A stretch of 64,000 nucleotides of DNA. Origin: Gluconacetobacter dulcium (GTDB lineage: Bacteria > Pseudomonadota > Alphaproteobacteria > Acetobacterales > Acetobacteraceae). How positions within the stretch are numbered: position 1 is the stretch's first letter; every line of letters begins with the position of its first letter. Where the stretch lies: positions 1-64,000 of the forward strand of contig NZ_JABEQN010000004.1 of assembly GCF_014174165.1 (NCBI RefSeq). The letters are read 5' to 3'. Shown one piece after another: positions 49,649 through 58,909 of the stretch. The position numbers and the translations under genes were made by a program. The notes below the pieces were generated by a model, which did not search any database, was not told the origin of the DNA, and was given only the letters and a program-made list of their open reading frames with translations.

Positions 49649-51614
49649 GATCGGGCGGAATGCGGAAGAACTCGGTGGCGGGGACGGCGTTGCGCGCCAT
49701 CAGCAGGAACAGCGACATCCGCCAGCGCGACATCTTGGGCACCGAGGAGCGGACCAGCAGTTCGCGGCTGGTGAAATAGGACGCTTGCATGGCGTCGAAC
49801 TCCACGCCGTTGGCCTTCAGGTCTTCCAGCGCGCGGGGCAGGTTCGGTGTTTCCATGAAGCCGTAACGCAGAATGACCCGGTAGATATTCGGTGCGAGCT
49901 GCTGCAGGGCGACACGGTGGCCGCGCGTGGCCTCCGGCTGGTCGAGGGTCTGGACGGTGACGAACAGCACATGCTCGTGCAGCACCTTGTTGTGCTTCAG
50001 ATTGTGCAGCAGGCAGGTCGGCACGAATTCCGGTGTTGCGGTCATGAAGACGGCCATGCCGGGCACGCGGATGGTGCGCGATTGCGGCAGGCGGGCCAGG
50101 AACGAATTGACGGGCAGGCTGTCCAGTTTCTGCCGGGCCATGATCAGGCTGCGGCCGCGTTTCCAGGTCGTCATCATCAGGGTCAACGCGGTGCCCAGCA
50201 GGACCGGCACCCAGCCGCCCTGCGGGATCTTGAGCGCATTCGACGCGAAGAAGACGCTGTCCATGACGAAGAAGCCGCCGAACGTTGCCGCCGCCGCCGC
50301 CCGCGACCAGTGGTACTGGCGGCGGAACACCACCATTGCCAGCACGCAGGTACACATGAAGGTGCCGGTGACGGCGATGCCGTAGGCCGAGGCAAGGGCA
50401 TCGGAACTGCGGAAGGACACCACCAGGAGCAGGGCGCCGACCATCAGGAAGCGGTTGAATTCGGGCAGGAAGATCTGCCCTTCCTCATCCTTGTTGGTGT
50501 GGGTGATGCGCATGCGCGGCAGGTAGCCGAGCTGGATGAGCTGGCGGCAGAGCGAAAAGCCGCCCGAGATGCCGGCCTGGCTGGCGATGACGGTCGCCAT
50601 CGTCGACAGGACGATCATCGGGATCTGCAGCCAGTGCGGCCCGAGCAGGAAGAACGGATTGCTGATCGCGGACGGGTCGGAAATGATCAGGGCGCCCTGG
50701 CCCATATAGTTCAGCGCCAGGCAGGGTAGGACGCAGAACAGCCACGCATAGCGGATGGGTTGGCGGCCGAAATGGCCCATATCGGCATACAGCGCCTCGG
50801 CGCCGGTCACGGACAGGACGACCGAGCCCAGGGCGATGAAGGACAGCCAGCCGTGGTAGATGATGAACTTCACCGCGTAGATCGGCGAAATGGCCATGAG
50901 AATATGCGGATGGCGGATGATCGCCAGCAGGCCCAGGACGCCGAGCATGCTGAACCAGACCACCATGACCGGACCGAAGATGGTGCCGACCTTGCCCGTG
51001 CCGTAGGACTGCACGCTGAACAGGCCGATCAGCACCACGATTGCGATCGGTATGATCAGTTCGCGCGCGGCGGGAAAGCTGACCTCCAGCCCTTCGACGG
51101 CCGAGAGGACCGAAATCGCCGGCGTGATCAGTCCGTCGCCGAAGAACAGGCAGGCGCCCGCGATTCCGGCCATACCCAGAAGCAGCTTCAGTCGGCTGTC
51201 GGTGGATACTTTCTGCGCCAGCGCCATCAGCGAGATGATGCCGCCTTCGCCATTATGGTCGGCGCGCATGATCAGGATCACATATTTGACCGTGACGATC
51301 AGGATCAGCGACCAGAGGATCAGGCTTTCGACCCCCATGACTTCCCAGGCGTCGATCTGGTGATGCTGCGAGACGACGAGGATGGTGGAGCGCAGGGCGT
51401 AGAGCGGGCTGGTGCCGATGTCGCCGAAGACCACGCCCAGGACGGCCAGCAGGGCGGCGAAACCGACCGGATTGGCTGCGTGTTCGTGCTGGTCGGCACC
51501 GAATTCGGTAATCTTGGACGAGGTGTCCGAATGGCCTCCCGTTTCCGCAGCCGCTGCGGCTGTCTGGGCGGGCGGTATGGATCCGGCAGTGTGGTCGACC
51601 GGGTCTGGCGTCAT
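49614..51614 (-). CDS. kup: Low-affinity potassium uptake protein Kup (KUP/HAK/KT family)
   Basis: 666 residues from the ATG at 51614 (CGGAG 10 bases upstream); an ATG at 51677 is possible. About 12 hydrophobic segments up to residue about 470, beginning [23 protein letters not shown], the family signature. Others are [32 protein letters not shown] and [31 protein letters not shown] cytoplasmic C-terminal domain follows. It is a proton-coupled potassium importer in the inner membrane. Genes downstream (hemW) and upstream (yggS) lie on the same strand with minimal gaps. Confidence 0.94.
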   Translation of the reverse strand: MTPDPVDHTAGSIPPAQTAAAAAETGGHSDTSSKITEFGADQHEHAANPVGFAALLAVLGVVFGDIGTSPLYALRSTILVVSQHHQIDAWEVMGVESLILWSLILIVTVKYVILIMRADHNGEGGIISLMALAQKVSTDSRLKLLLGMAGIAGACLFFGDGLITPAISVLSAVEGLEVSFPAARELIIPIAIVVLIGLFSVQSYGTGKVGTIFGPVMVVWFSMLGVLGLLAIIRHPHILMAISPIYAVKFIIYHGWLSFIALGSVVLSVTGAEALYADMGHFGRQPIRYAWLFCVLPCLALNYMGQGALIISDPSAISNPFFLLGPHWLQIPMIVLSTMATVIASQAGISGGFSLCRQLIQLGYLPRMRITHTNKDEEGQIFLPEFNRFLMVGALLLVVSFRSSDALASAYGIAVTGTFMCTCVLAMVVFRRQYHWSRAAAAATFGGFFVMDSVFFASNALKIPQGGWVPVLLGTALTLMMTTWKRGRSLIMARQKLDSLPVNSFLARLPQSRTIRVPGMAVFMTATPEFVPTCLLHNLKHNKVLHEHVLFVTVQTLDQPEATRGHRVALQQLAPNIYRVILRYGFMETPNLPRALEDLKANGVEFDAMQASYFTSRELLVRSSVPKMSRWRMSLFLLMARNAVPATEFFRIPPDRVVELGVRLAI

Positions 51615-51681
51615 GTCGGGACGGCTCCGAGGACTGTTGGCAGGCAACGGCGCGCCGGCCGCGTTATCACCCGGCATAGCG

Positions 51682-52434
51682 TCATGATTCGGGGGCAGCA
51701 AGGCGAGCGGGCGGGATAGCGCCATTCGGTGCGCTGGCGGGTCGATGACCGAAGATCGCGCTGCCGACGCGGACATGGGTGGCACCAGCCGCGATCGCGG
51801 CCTCGAAATCCGCCGACATGCCCATCGACAGCAGGGCCAGGCCGTGGGTTTGTGCCAGATCCGCCAGGTAGCGGAAATGCGGCGTCGGGTCCTCGTCGGC
51901 TGGGGGGATGCACATCAGGCCGCGCACGGCGTGGCCGAAACGCCGGCGGCACGCCGTGATGAAACTGTCGGCCTGCGCACGCGGGATGCCGGATTTCTGG
52001 GATTCGTCGCCGGTGTTCACCTGGACCAGCAGATCCGGCAGCCGCCCCGTGCGGTCGGCGGCGCGGGCCAGCGCGTCGGCCAGCGCGGGGCGGTCGAGGC
52101 TTTCGATCATGTCGGCGATCCGCACTGCCTCCAGGGCCTTGTTGGTTTGCAGGCCGCCGATGATATGCAGGCGCATGGCGGGCCAGTCCTGGCGCAGGGC
52201 GGGAAACTTCTCGGCCGCTTCCTGCACGCGGTTTTCGCCGAATACGGTCTGGCCGGCGCGCAGGGCCTCCACCACGCTGGATTGCGGGTGGAATTTCGAG
52301 ACCGCGACCAGTGTGACGGCATCGGGCGCGCGGCCCGCGCTACGGGCTGAAGCCACGATCCGCGCCCGGATGTCGGCCAGGGCGGTGGTGATCGGGGATG
52401 GGCTGGGCGGGTGGGCGGCGGGGTGGGTCGTCAT
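51682..52434 (-). CDS. yggS: YggS/PLPBP-family pyridoxal phosphate homeostasis protein
   Basis: 250 residues. PLP-binding barrel with lysine in [11 protein letters not shown], then [28 protein letters not shown] (the family's usual W.(F/I)IG.LQ.NK), [22 protein letters not shown] and the terminal [28 protein letters not shown]. It binds PLP without enzymatic activity and balances B6 vitamers. The ATG at 52434 is standard. It lies upstream of kup and is probably cotranscribed with it. Confidence 0.94.
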   Translation of the reverse strand: MTTHPAAHPPSPSPITTALADIRARIVASARSAGRAPDAVTLVAVSKFHPQSSVVEALRAGQTVFGENRVQEAAEKFPALRQDWPAMRLHIIGGLQTNKALEAVRIADMIESLDRPALADALARAADRTGRLPDLLVQVNTGDESQKSGIPRAQADSFITACRRRFGHAVRGLMCIPPADEDPTPHFRYLADLAQTHGLALLSMGMSADFEAAIAAGATHVRVGSAIFGHRPASAPNGAIPPARLAAPES

Positions 52435-52573
52435 GGCTTTACGGTTGGACGGGGCTGGTCGCCGGTCAAGGGGGATATGACGCAGATTCCGGGGGCGGAG
52501 GGGTGGCGGTGGGAAGATGGGCATGCCATCAGCACGCGGCATCATGAAACGGGACGGGAGGAGCATACGCACC

Positions 52574-53875
52574 ATGAACCAGGGCGCACCAGACGGACGG
52601 GGGCAGCGCGGACCGCGCGGGGCCGGGGCGGACCCGACGCGGGATATCGCCTTCGATATCGTGCAGGGCGTTCTGGAACATCGCCGTATGCTGGAGACCA
52701 GCCTGGACCAGTCTCCGGCGGCGCGTGGCGCGGATGCGCGCGACCGGGCCGCTGCGCACCGGTTGGCGGCGACTGTGCTGCGCCATCTGGGCACCGCCGG
52801 CATGGTGCTGGAACCGTTCCTGAAGAAGGAACCGCCGCTGCCGGTGCGCACAGTACTGCTGATCGGCGTGGCGCAGATCCTGTTTCTGGACACGCCCGCC
52901 CATGCGGCGGTTGGCACGGCGGTCTCGCTGGCGCGTCGGCGGGGGCTGACGCCGTTCGCAGGTTTGGTGAATGCCGTGCTGCGCCGCGTGGCACAGGCCG
53001 GCGTGGGCGCGCTGGACGGGCTGGACCAGGACCGGCTGGATGTACCGCCCTGGTTGTGGGGCGCGTGGGGCGGATTGGCGCGACCGATCGCTGAAGCGCT
53101 GGGCCGGGAGGCCCCGCTGGACCTGACCATGCGCCCCGGTGCGGAGTGCCCGCCGGGCGCGGACCTGTTGCCCACCGGTACGGCGCGCCTGCCGGCCGGG
53201 ACGCGGGTGGTGGAACTGCCGGGGTACGCCGAGGGGGCGTTCTGGGTGCAGGATGCCGCGGCGTCGCTGCCCGCGCGCCTGCTGGCGGCGCGGCCGGGTG
53301 AGCGGATTGCCGATCTGTGCGCGGCCCCGGGGGGCAAGACGGCGCAACTGGCCTTTGCCGGGGCCGAGGTGACGGCCATCGAACGCGAGCCCGGTCGCAT
53401 GGCGCGGCTGCATGAGAATCTGGCGCGTCTCGGCCTGACGGAGCGGGTGGCAACCGTGCTGGGCGATGCGACAACCTGGCGGCCCGATGCGCTGCTGGAT
53501 GGCGTGCTGCTGGATGCGCCCTGTTCGGCGACCGGCACGGCGCGGCGCCACCCCGATGTGCTGTGGATCAAGCGCCCGCGTGATTTGCAGGCCCTGACCG
53601 AGGGGCAGGACCGGTTGCTGGCGGCGGCGCGCGACATGCTGCGCCCCGGTGGGCGCCTGGTTTATGCCGTCTGTTCGCTTCAGCCCGAGGAAGGGCCGGA
53701 GCGCGCCCGCGCCGCGGAGGCGATGGGGCTGGTGCCCGACCCGTTCTCGGCGGAGGAGCTGGCGATGCTGCCCGAGGCCCTGACCCCGGAAGGCTGGCTG
53801 CGGACCCATCCGGCGCTCTGGGCGGGAATCGGGGGGATGGACGGGTTTTTCGCGGCGCGTTTCCGCCGCCCCTGA
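52574..53875 (+). CDS. rsmB: 16S rRNA m5C967 methyltransferase RsmB-like
   Basis: 433 residues. The N-terminal about 150 residues form a NusB-like RNA-binding domain (DIAFDIVQGVLEH, HRLAATVLRHLG, LLIGVAQILFLDTPAHAAVGTAVSLAR, FAGLVNAVLRRV). The C-terminal SAM domain has IADLCAAPGGKTAQLAF (motif I), LLDAPCSATGTARRHPDVLW (motif IV with the catalytic PC) and LVYAVCSLQPEEGP (motif VI with the nucleophile Cys in TCS/VCS). This domain order identifies RsmB rather than RsmF. An upstream in-frame ATG at 52517 exists; 52574 has AGGAG upstream. Confidence 0.92.
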   Translation: MNQGAPDGRGQRGPRGAGADPTRDIAFDIVQGVLEHRRMLETSLDQSPAARGADARDRAAAHRLAATVLRHLGTAGMVLEPFLKKEPPLPVRTVLLIGVAQILFLDTPAHAAVGTAVSLARRRGLTPFAGLVNAVLRRVAQAGVGALDGLDQDRLDVPPWLWGAWGGLARPIAEALGREAPLDLTMRPGAECPPGADLLPTGTARLPAGTRVVELPGYAEGAFWVQDAAASLPARLLAARPGERIADLCAAPGGKTAQLAFAGAEVTAIEREPGRMARLHENLARLGLTERVATVLGDATTWRPDALLDGVLLDAPCSATGTARRHPDVLWIKRPRDLQALTEGQDRLLAAARDMLRPGGRLVYAVCSLQPEEGPERARAAEAMGLVPDPFSAEELAMLPEALTPEGWLRTHPALWAGIGGMDGFFAARFRRP

Positions 53876-53910
53876 CGGCTCCTGCGATCGTGAGGGCAGG
53901 GGTTATGGCT

Positions 53911-53940
53911 GGGCGGCACGCAACTGCTTGCATGCCGCCC
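53911..53940 (+). terminator. Possible terminator between rsmB and rpe
   Basis: Stem GGGCGGCA / TGCCGCCC (53911-53918, 53933-53940) with a 14-base loop, 35 bases past the rsmB stop, followed by GTGATTTCCTGTT. The long loop and weak T-run make this a modest call. Confidence 0.45.
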
Positions 53941-53965
53941 GTGATTTCCTGTTACAGTGTTCGTC

Positions 53966-54643
53966 ATGCCCATTCATTTTCCCCCCCTTATCGCGCCCAG
54001 TGTCCTTTCGGCTGATTTTTCGCGCATGGCGGACGAAGTCGCCGCCGTGGAGCGGGCTGGGGCCGACTGGCTTCATCTTGATGTGATGGACGGCCATTTC
54101 GTGCCGAATCTGTCCTTCGGCGCGCAACTGATCAAGGCGCTGCGCCCGCAATCGAGCCTGGTGTTCGACGTGCATCTGATGATGGCGCCGGTCGATCCGT
54201 TTCTGGAGATGTTTGCCGAGGCGGGGGCCGACCATATCCATGTGCATGTCGAGGCCGGGCCGCATACGCATCGGACCTTGCAGCAGATCCGCGCGCTGGG
54301 CGTGAAGCCGGGCGTGGCCATCTGTCCGGCGACGCCGGCGCAGGCGCTGGAGGAAGTGCTGGACCTGGTGGACGTGATCCTTGTCATGACCGTCAACCCC
54401 GGGTTTGGCGGCCAGAAATTCCTGACCAGCCAGTTGGGGAAGATCCGCACGCTGCGCCGGATGGCGGAAGCGACAGGTCGCGATATCCGGATCGGTGTCG
54501 ATGGCGGCGTGGATATCAGGACCGCGGCTCTGGCGACCGAGGCCGGGGCCGACATGCTGGTGGCCGGCACTTCGGTCTACGGCCAGCCGGATTATGAGCG
54601 GGCCATTGCCGATCTGCGCGGGGCGGCCAGACGGGCTTCATGA
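53966..54643 (+). CDS. rpe: Ribulose-phosphate 3-epimerase
   Basis: 225 residues, standard Rpe length. Diagnostic segments are IAPSVLSADFSRM, DWLHLDVMDGHFVPNLSFG (metal His and Asp), DVHLMM, HVEAGPHTHRTL, VMTVNPGFGGQKFL and IGVDGGVD with VAGTSVYG. It interconverts ribulose-5-phosphate and xylulose-5-phosphate, central to the pentose phosphate pathway on which acetic acid bacteria rely heavily. The ATG at 53966 is chosen; a GTG three codons upstream is in frame. Confidence 0.95.
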   Translation: MPIHFPPLIAPSVLSADFSRMADEVAAVERAGADWLHLDVMDGHFVPNLSFGAQLIKALRPQSSLVFDVHLMMAPVDPFLEMFAEAGADHIHVHVEAGPHTHRTLQQIRALGVKPGVAICPATPAQALEEVLDLVDVILVMTVNPGFGGQKFLTSQLGKIRTLRRMAEATGRDIRIGVDGGVDIRTAALATEAGADMLVAGTSVYGQPDYERAIADLRGAARRAS

Positions 54644-54704
54644 GTCAGGGCGGGCTGTCAGACGTGGGGTGGGCGGATCTGCCTCGTGAAATGAGAGGGG
54701 CCTG

Positions 54705-56486
54705 ATGGTCCTGCGACGTTGGAGCCAGGATGCACGTCTTTCGCTGGCTCGCCTGCCGTCGCTGGCGGGGTTGGGGCGTGTTCCTGCTGCCCCGGTCCAT
54801 GTTGTGCGCGACCTGTGGCCCGGCGACCCGACATCCGGGGCGCAACTGGCGCTTGGTAGCCTGACCCATGGCGGCGTGACGCGGCGGATTGGCCCCGGCC
54901 GGTGGGAAGATCCGTCCTATCCCGATTCGTTCCGGGCCTATCTGCATGGGTTCACCTGGCTGCGGGACCTGCGCGCCGTTGGAACGGATTCGGCGCGGCT
55001 TCAGGCCCGCGCATTGGTCAATGACTGGCTGGCCCACCCGCCGACCGACCCGATGGTGCGAGACTGCGCCGTAACCGGCGCCCGGCTGGCCTCGTGGCTG
55101 GGGCATTACGATTTCTTCGCCGCATCGGCCGACGACGGATTCCGCCATCGCCTGATGCAGCGTCTGCTGGCCGAAGGACGGACGATCGCGGCCCTGCTGC
55201 CGCCCGAGACGCATGACTGGCGGGCGCTGGTCGCCTTCAAGGGCCTGCTGGCGGCGGCGATCGCGATGCCGGAGCATAGCGGCTTCCTCTCCCGCTTCAT
55301 GCGCTATCTCGATGCCGAACTGGCGCGGCAGATCATGCAGGATGGCTGCCATATCCAGCGCAGCCCCGAAATCCAGTTCCTCGCCCTGCGCGAACTGGCC
55401 GAGATGCGGGCGATGATTCAGGCGGCCCAGTTGCCGTTGCCTGATTCGCTGGCGCTGGCGCTCGACCGGATGAGTCCGGTCCTGCGCGCCCTGCGGCATG
55501 GGGATGGGGGGCTGGCGCTGTTCAACGGCAGCCATGTCGGCAATGTCGCGATGATCGAGATGGTCCTGGCGCAATCGACCCGGTCGCGGGTCGTGGCGAC
55601 CACCATGCCCGACGGGGGCTTCATCCGCTTGCAGGTCGGGCGCTCGTTGCTGCTGGTCGACGCGGCGGCGCCTCCGCCGGCCGGTTTTGATGGCCTGGCC
55701 CATGCGGGGACGTTGTCCTTCGAGTTTTCGGTGGCGCGGCAGCGTGTGATCGTCAATTGCGGCGCCGGGCAGACGCCGGAATGGCGGCGCGCGCTGCGTG
55801 AAAGCGCCGCGCATTCGCTGCTGGTGCTGGAGGGCTGTTCGTCCTCCGACATCGGGGCCGATGGCGGTATCCAGCGGCGCCCGCCGCATGTGACGGCGGA
55901 ACAGATGGGCCAGGACGGGGCGCACTGGCTGGATCTGTCACACGATGGCTATCACGCGCCCTTCGGTGCTTCGTGGCGTCGTCGGCTCTATCTGGGGGAC
56001 GGGGGCGAGGACCTGCGGGGTGAGGAAATCGTCGAGGGCGAACGGGCGCAGTCCTTCGACCTGCGGTTTCATCTTCATCCTGCGGTCGGGGCCGAATGGG
56101 ACGCCGAGGGGCAGATCGTCATGCTGGACGTCGGGGGCCGGATCTGGAAATTCCGCGCCGACGGCGGGACGCTGGCGGTTGAGGAGAGCATCTATTGCGG
56201 AGCAGGGAAGCCCGAGCGGACGCGCCAGATCGTTATTCACGTTCGGCCGGGCGATACCGTGGCGGCTGAAGCGACAGCCGAGGTGGCGGAGGCGGAGCCC
56301 CGACCGGACGAGACGGCGGAGTCGGTGCCCGTCGAAGGCGCGGCCGTGGACCGGGAGGGCGACGGAGTGAAGGACGAGACGAAGGCAGCCGCTATCCCGG
56401 AAGCGCATGCCCGCGTTTCGCGCGCGGGAAGCGAGGAGCGGACGCGCCAGATCGTTCGCTGGGGACTGACGCGGGTGGAAGGTTAG
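54705..56486 (+). CDS. Heparinase II/III family protein with C-terminal insertion
   Basis: 593 residues. A helical N-terminal toroid (WEDPSYPDSFRAYLHGFTWLRDL, ARLASWLGHYDFF) and a beta-sandwich (ALFNGSHVGN, MPDGGFIRLQVGRSLLLVDAA, HAGTLSFEFSVARQRVIVNCG, HDGYHAPFGASWRRRLYL) match the alphaproteobacterial heparinase II/III proteins usually next to rsmB and purH. The substrate is unknown but probably an acidic polysaccharide. Near the C-terminus, ERTRQIV occurs twice (residues 504-510 and 578-584), encoded by an exact 21-bp direct repeat, with an acidic Glu/Ala-rich insert of about 67 residues between. The family's usual end (TRQIV...WGL.R) is thus split by the duplication. Confidence 0.8.
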   Translation: MVLRRWSQDARLSLARLPSLAGLGRVPAAPVHVVRDLWPGDPTSGAQLALGSLTHGGVTRRIGPGRWEDPSYPDSFRAYLHGFTWLRDLRAVGTDSARLQARALVNDWLAHPPTDPMVRDCAVTGARLASWLGHYDFFAASADDGFRHRLMQRLLAEGRTIAALLPPETHDWRALVAFKGLLAAAIAMPEHSGFLSRFMRYLDAELARQIMQDGCHIQRSPEIQFLALRELAEMRAMIQAAQLPLPDSLALALDRMSPVLRALRHGDGGLALFNGSHVGNVAMIEMVLAQSTRSRVVATTMPDGGFIRLQVGRSLLLVDAAAPPPAGFDGLAHAGTLSFEFSVARQRVIVNCGAGQTPEWRRALRESAAHSLLVLEGCSSSDIGADGGIQRRPPHVTAEQMGQDGAHWLDLSHDGYHAPFGASWRRRLYLGDGGEDLRGEEIVEGERAQSFDLRFHLHPAVGAEWDAEGQIVMLDVGGRIWKFRADGGTLAVEESIYCGAGKPERTRQIVIHVRPGDTVAAEATAEVAEAEPRPDETAESVPVEGAAVDREGDGVKDETKAAAIPEAHARVSRAGSEERTRQIVRWGLTRVEG

Positions 56487-56740
56487 AGCATCTCTGTGTC
56501 CAGCCGTGGCGGAGAACGGGTCGGTGGGCTTGTCCGCCGATCCGCCATTGCGCGCGCTGGTCGTGCCCAGGGGTTTCCGCGACGGCCGGGCGTGGTGCTA
56601 TGAGAGCCTGCATGGAAATGTACGTCGGTGGCGTGTCCTCGGCGCATTTCAAGGCAGGTTCAGAGACGGCTGCGGTGCGGTGACGAATGGACGGGATGCC
56701 CTGCATGCGGATGGTCGGCACGGATAGCATGTGAACGACA

Positions 56741-57898
56741 ATGAAAATTCTTGAAGTTACCAACGTCGATTTTTCCCTTCGGCATTTTCTTCTGCCTCTG
56801 ATGCGAGGTTTGCGGGCCGAGGGACATGAGGTGATCGGTGTCTGTGCGGACGGGCCTTTGCTTGCCGAGGTGCGTGACGAGGGATTCCGCGTCGAACCGG
56901 TTCCGATGGTGCGGTCCTTTTCGCCACTGGCGCAGGTCCAGGCACTCTCGGCGCTGATGGCCCTGATCCGGCAGGAGCAGCCGGACATCGTACATGCGCA
57001 CATGCCGATCAGCGGGCTGCTGGCACGGCTGGCGGCGAAGCTCTGCGGTGTTCAATGCGTGGCCTATACGTGCCATGGGTTTCTGTTCAATCAGCCGGGG
57101 TCGATGCCCCGGCGGGGCCTGTCGCTGGCGCTGGAATGGATGGCCGGTCGGATCACCGACCGGTATTTCACCGTGTCCACGCAGGAGGCTGAGGACGCGC
57201 AGCGCCTCCATATCCACCCGAAGCCGCTTGCGCTGGGCAATGGCCGCGATCCGGCCAGCTTTCATCCCGATCCCGAAGCGCGGCAGCGGATTCGTGCCGA
57301 ACTGGGCGTGCCGCCCAACGCGGTCGTGATCATCGCTGTTTCACGGCTGGTACGTCACAAGGGTTATCCAGAGTTGCTGGAGGCCATGGAGCAGGTGCCT
57401 GGAGCCGAACTCTGGGTGGTGGGCGAACGCCTGGCATCGGACCATGGATCGTCGCTGGACGAGAATTTCGCGCGTGCGGAGCGCGAGCTTGGCGGCCGGC
57501 TGCGCCGGCTGGGCTATCGAAGGGACATTCCGGCCCTGCTGGCGGCCGCGGATATCTTTGTGCTGCCCAGTCATTTCGAAGGGTTGCCGATGTCGGTGAT
57601 CGAAGCGATGCTGTGCGGCCTGCCCGTCGTGGCGACCGATATCCGTGGCCCGCGCGAGCAGGTGGTGAACGGCCGCACCGGTTTGCTGGTGCCCGTTGGA
57701 GAGGTTGCACCGCTGGCCCGGTCGCTGTTGCGTCTGGTACGGGATTCGGACCTTCGATATCGGATGGGCAGCTCCGGGCGGATGCGTGCCCAGAGCCGAT
57801 ACGATGAAGCGACTGTCACCGCTCACGCCGTCGCGGCGCTGCTGGGCGACGCAAAGGACAAAAAGCCGGTGCCGGACCATCAGGCTGCGCCTCATTGA
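56741..57898 (+). CDS. GT4-family glycosyltransferase
   Basis: 385 residues, GT-B fold. N-terminal domain: ILEVTNVDFSLRHFLLPLMRGLRAEGHEV (acceptor-side Gly-rich loop), IVHAHMPISGLLARLAA and CHGFLFN. C-terminal donor domain: VSRLVRHKGYPELLEAM and the E-x7-E motif in SHFEGLPMSVIEAMLCGLPVVATDIRG. It is likely a retaining transferase acting on a lipid-linked surface polysaccharide precursor. Sugar and acceptor cannot be read from sequence. The gene is flanked by 254 and 212 bases of non-coding DNA and is not in an obvious polysaccharide cluster; heparinase and Tad genes are its neighbours. Confidence 0.87.
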   Translation: MKILEVTNVDFSLRHFLLPLMRGLRAEGHEVIGVCADGPLLAEVRDEGFRVEPVPMVRSFSPLAQVQALSALMALIRQEQPDIVHAHMPISGLLARLAAKLCGVQCVAYTCHGFLFNQPGSMPRRGLSLALEWMAGRITDRYFTVSTQEAEDAQRLHIHPKPLALGNGRDPASFHPDPEARQRIRAELGVPPNAVVIIAVSRLVRHKGYPELLEAMEQVPGAELWVVGERLASDHGSSLDENFARAERELGGRLRRLGYRRDIPALLAAADIFVLPSHFEGLPMSVIEAMLCGLPVVATDIRGPREQVVNGRTGLLVPVGEVAPLARSLLRLVRDSDLRYRMGSSGRMRAQSRYDEATVTAHAVAALLGDAKDKKPVPDHQAAPH

Positions 57899-58110
57899 GG
57901 GCTGCCTCGCCAGGTGGCACGAGATTATCATATGGTTTTCCGTGAGCGCCGTATGGACAGTCATGGTTTCGGTGGGTAACGTATTAATATTGACTTAAAA
58001 ATTCGAGTGGAAACCGCCTCGTTTGGGTTCCGATATCCTGAATGCAATTGGTATGAAGTGTGTTCGGCGGATTTGTAGGCTCTCAAGAATATTAGAGAGG
58101 GGCGAGTGTC

Positions 58111-58335
58111 ATGCGGTTCCTGCGGGAAGTTGTTGCTCTAAAGCGCGATCGTCGGGGCGTGACCATGCTGGAATATGGGCTGATTGCGGCGCTGGTCGCT
58201 ATCGTGGCCATTACTGCGCTGACGACATTGGGTAAAAATCTGGGCAACACGTTCAATAGTGTGGCCAGCGAACTTCCGACGAGCGATTCATCGGGTAGCA
58301 ATCAATCCGACACCGGGAAAGTCGGCAGCAATTGA
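58111..58335 (+). CDS. flp: Flp/Fap family type IVb pilin
   Basis: 74 residues. Prepilin leader (basic, 16 residues, ending in Gly16), then the Flp motif VTMLEYGLIAALVAIVAITALTTLG, giving mature Glu5 (Glu21) and Tyr6 (Tyr22), the EY pair characteristic of Flp pilins. The hydrophilic Ser/Asn-rich C-terminal tail (SDSSGSNQSD) is longer than in many Flp proteins. AGAGAGGGGCGAG gives a strong ribosome-binding site. It is the structural subunit of the Tad pilus and heads the following operon. The prepilin peptidase for it is the next gene. Confidence 0.92.
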   Translation: MRFLREVVALKRDRRGVTMLEYGLIAALVAIVAITALTTLGKNLGNTFNSVASELPTSDSSGSNQSDTGKVGSN

Positions 58336-58372
58336 TCATGTCTGAAATCCACAGGTGTGATCGATATCGTTC

Positions 58373-58897
58373 GTGAAGGTTTGCGCCACCGCGGGAATGG
58401 CCGGGTGGCCGTTGGGGGTGGCGTGCCTGGGCGGCGTGACGGTGCTTCTGTTCTGGGCTGCCCTCTATGATATCGCGACCCGACGGGTCTCGGATCGTCT
58501 GGTTCTCTGTGTCGCCTTGCTGGATTTTCTGCTCGCCTGCCTCGGCGGTTATCCGTGGCGTGGAGTTCTGTCCGGCTTTTGCCTCTTCGTATTGGGGGTC
58601 ATTTGCTGGTCGCGCGGGTGGATGGGGGGCGGAGACGCCAAATTGCTGGGGGCTGTCGGCCTTGCGCTCCGGCCCGGCCAGGTGCCGGCGCTGGTTCTGA
58701 ATATCGCGTTGGTCGGGGGTGTACTGGCCCTGGGTTATCTGCTGGGTCGGGCGGCGCTACCGCTGCGCCATGGCAGGGCGGCGCCTCGAAACCGGGTTCA
58801 ACGTATTCTGCGGATCGAACGCTGGCGACTGCATCGTGGATGCCCCTTGCCATATGTCTGTGCCATAACGGGAGGAAGCCTCATCGTTTTCCTGTAG
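58373..58897 (+). CDS. cpaA: TadV/CpaA-type prepilin peptidase
   Basis: 174 residues starting with GTG at 58373 (an ATG at 58397 is also possible). About six hydrophobic segments. Both aspartates of the aspartic prepilin peptidase are present: Asp33 in LYDIATRRVSD and Asp88 in MGGGDAKLLGA (the GxGD motif as GGGD). There is no N-terminal methylase domain, as usual for TadV. It processes the Flp pilin at the Gly16 junction in the inner membrane. The C-terminal about 30 residues are unusually Arg-rich. Confidence 0.88.
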   Translation: MKVCATAGMAGWPLGVACLGGVTVLLFWAALYDIATRRVSDRLVLCVALLDFLLACLGGYPWRGVLSGFCLFVLGVICWSRGWMGGGDAKLLGAVGLALRPGQVPALVLNIALVGGVLALGYLLGRAALPLRHGRAAPRNRVQRILRIERWRLHRGCPLPYVCAITGGSLIVFL

Positions 58898-58909
58898 CCG
58901 GGGCCAGTG

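Noticed and set aside
57899-58110. TTGACT box as promoter of the Tad operon
   Set aside because: The stretch is AT-rich with a TTGACT, but no acceptable -10 hexamer lies 16-18 bases downstream.
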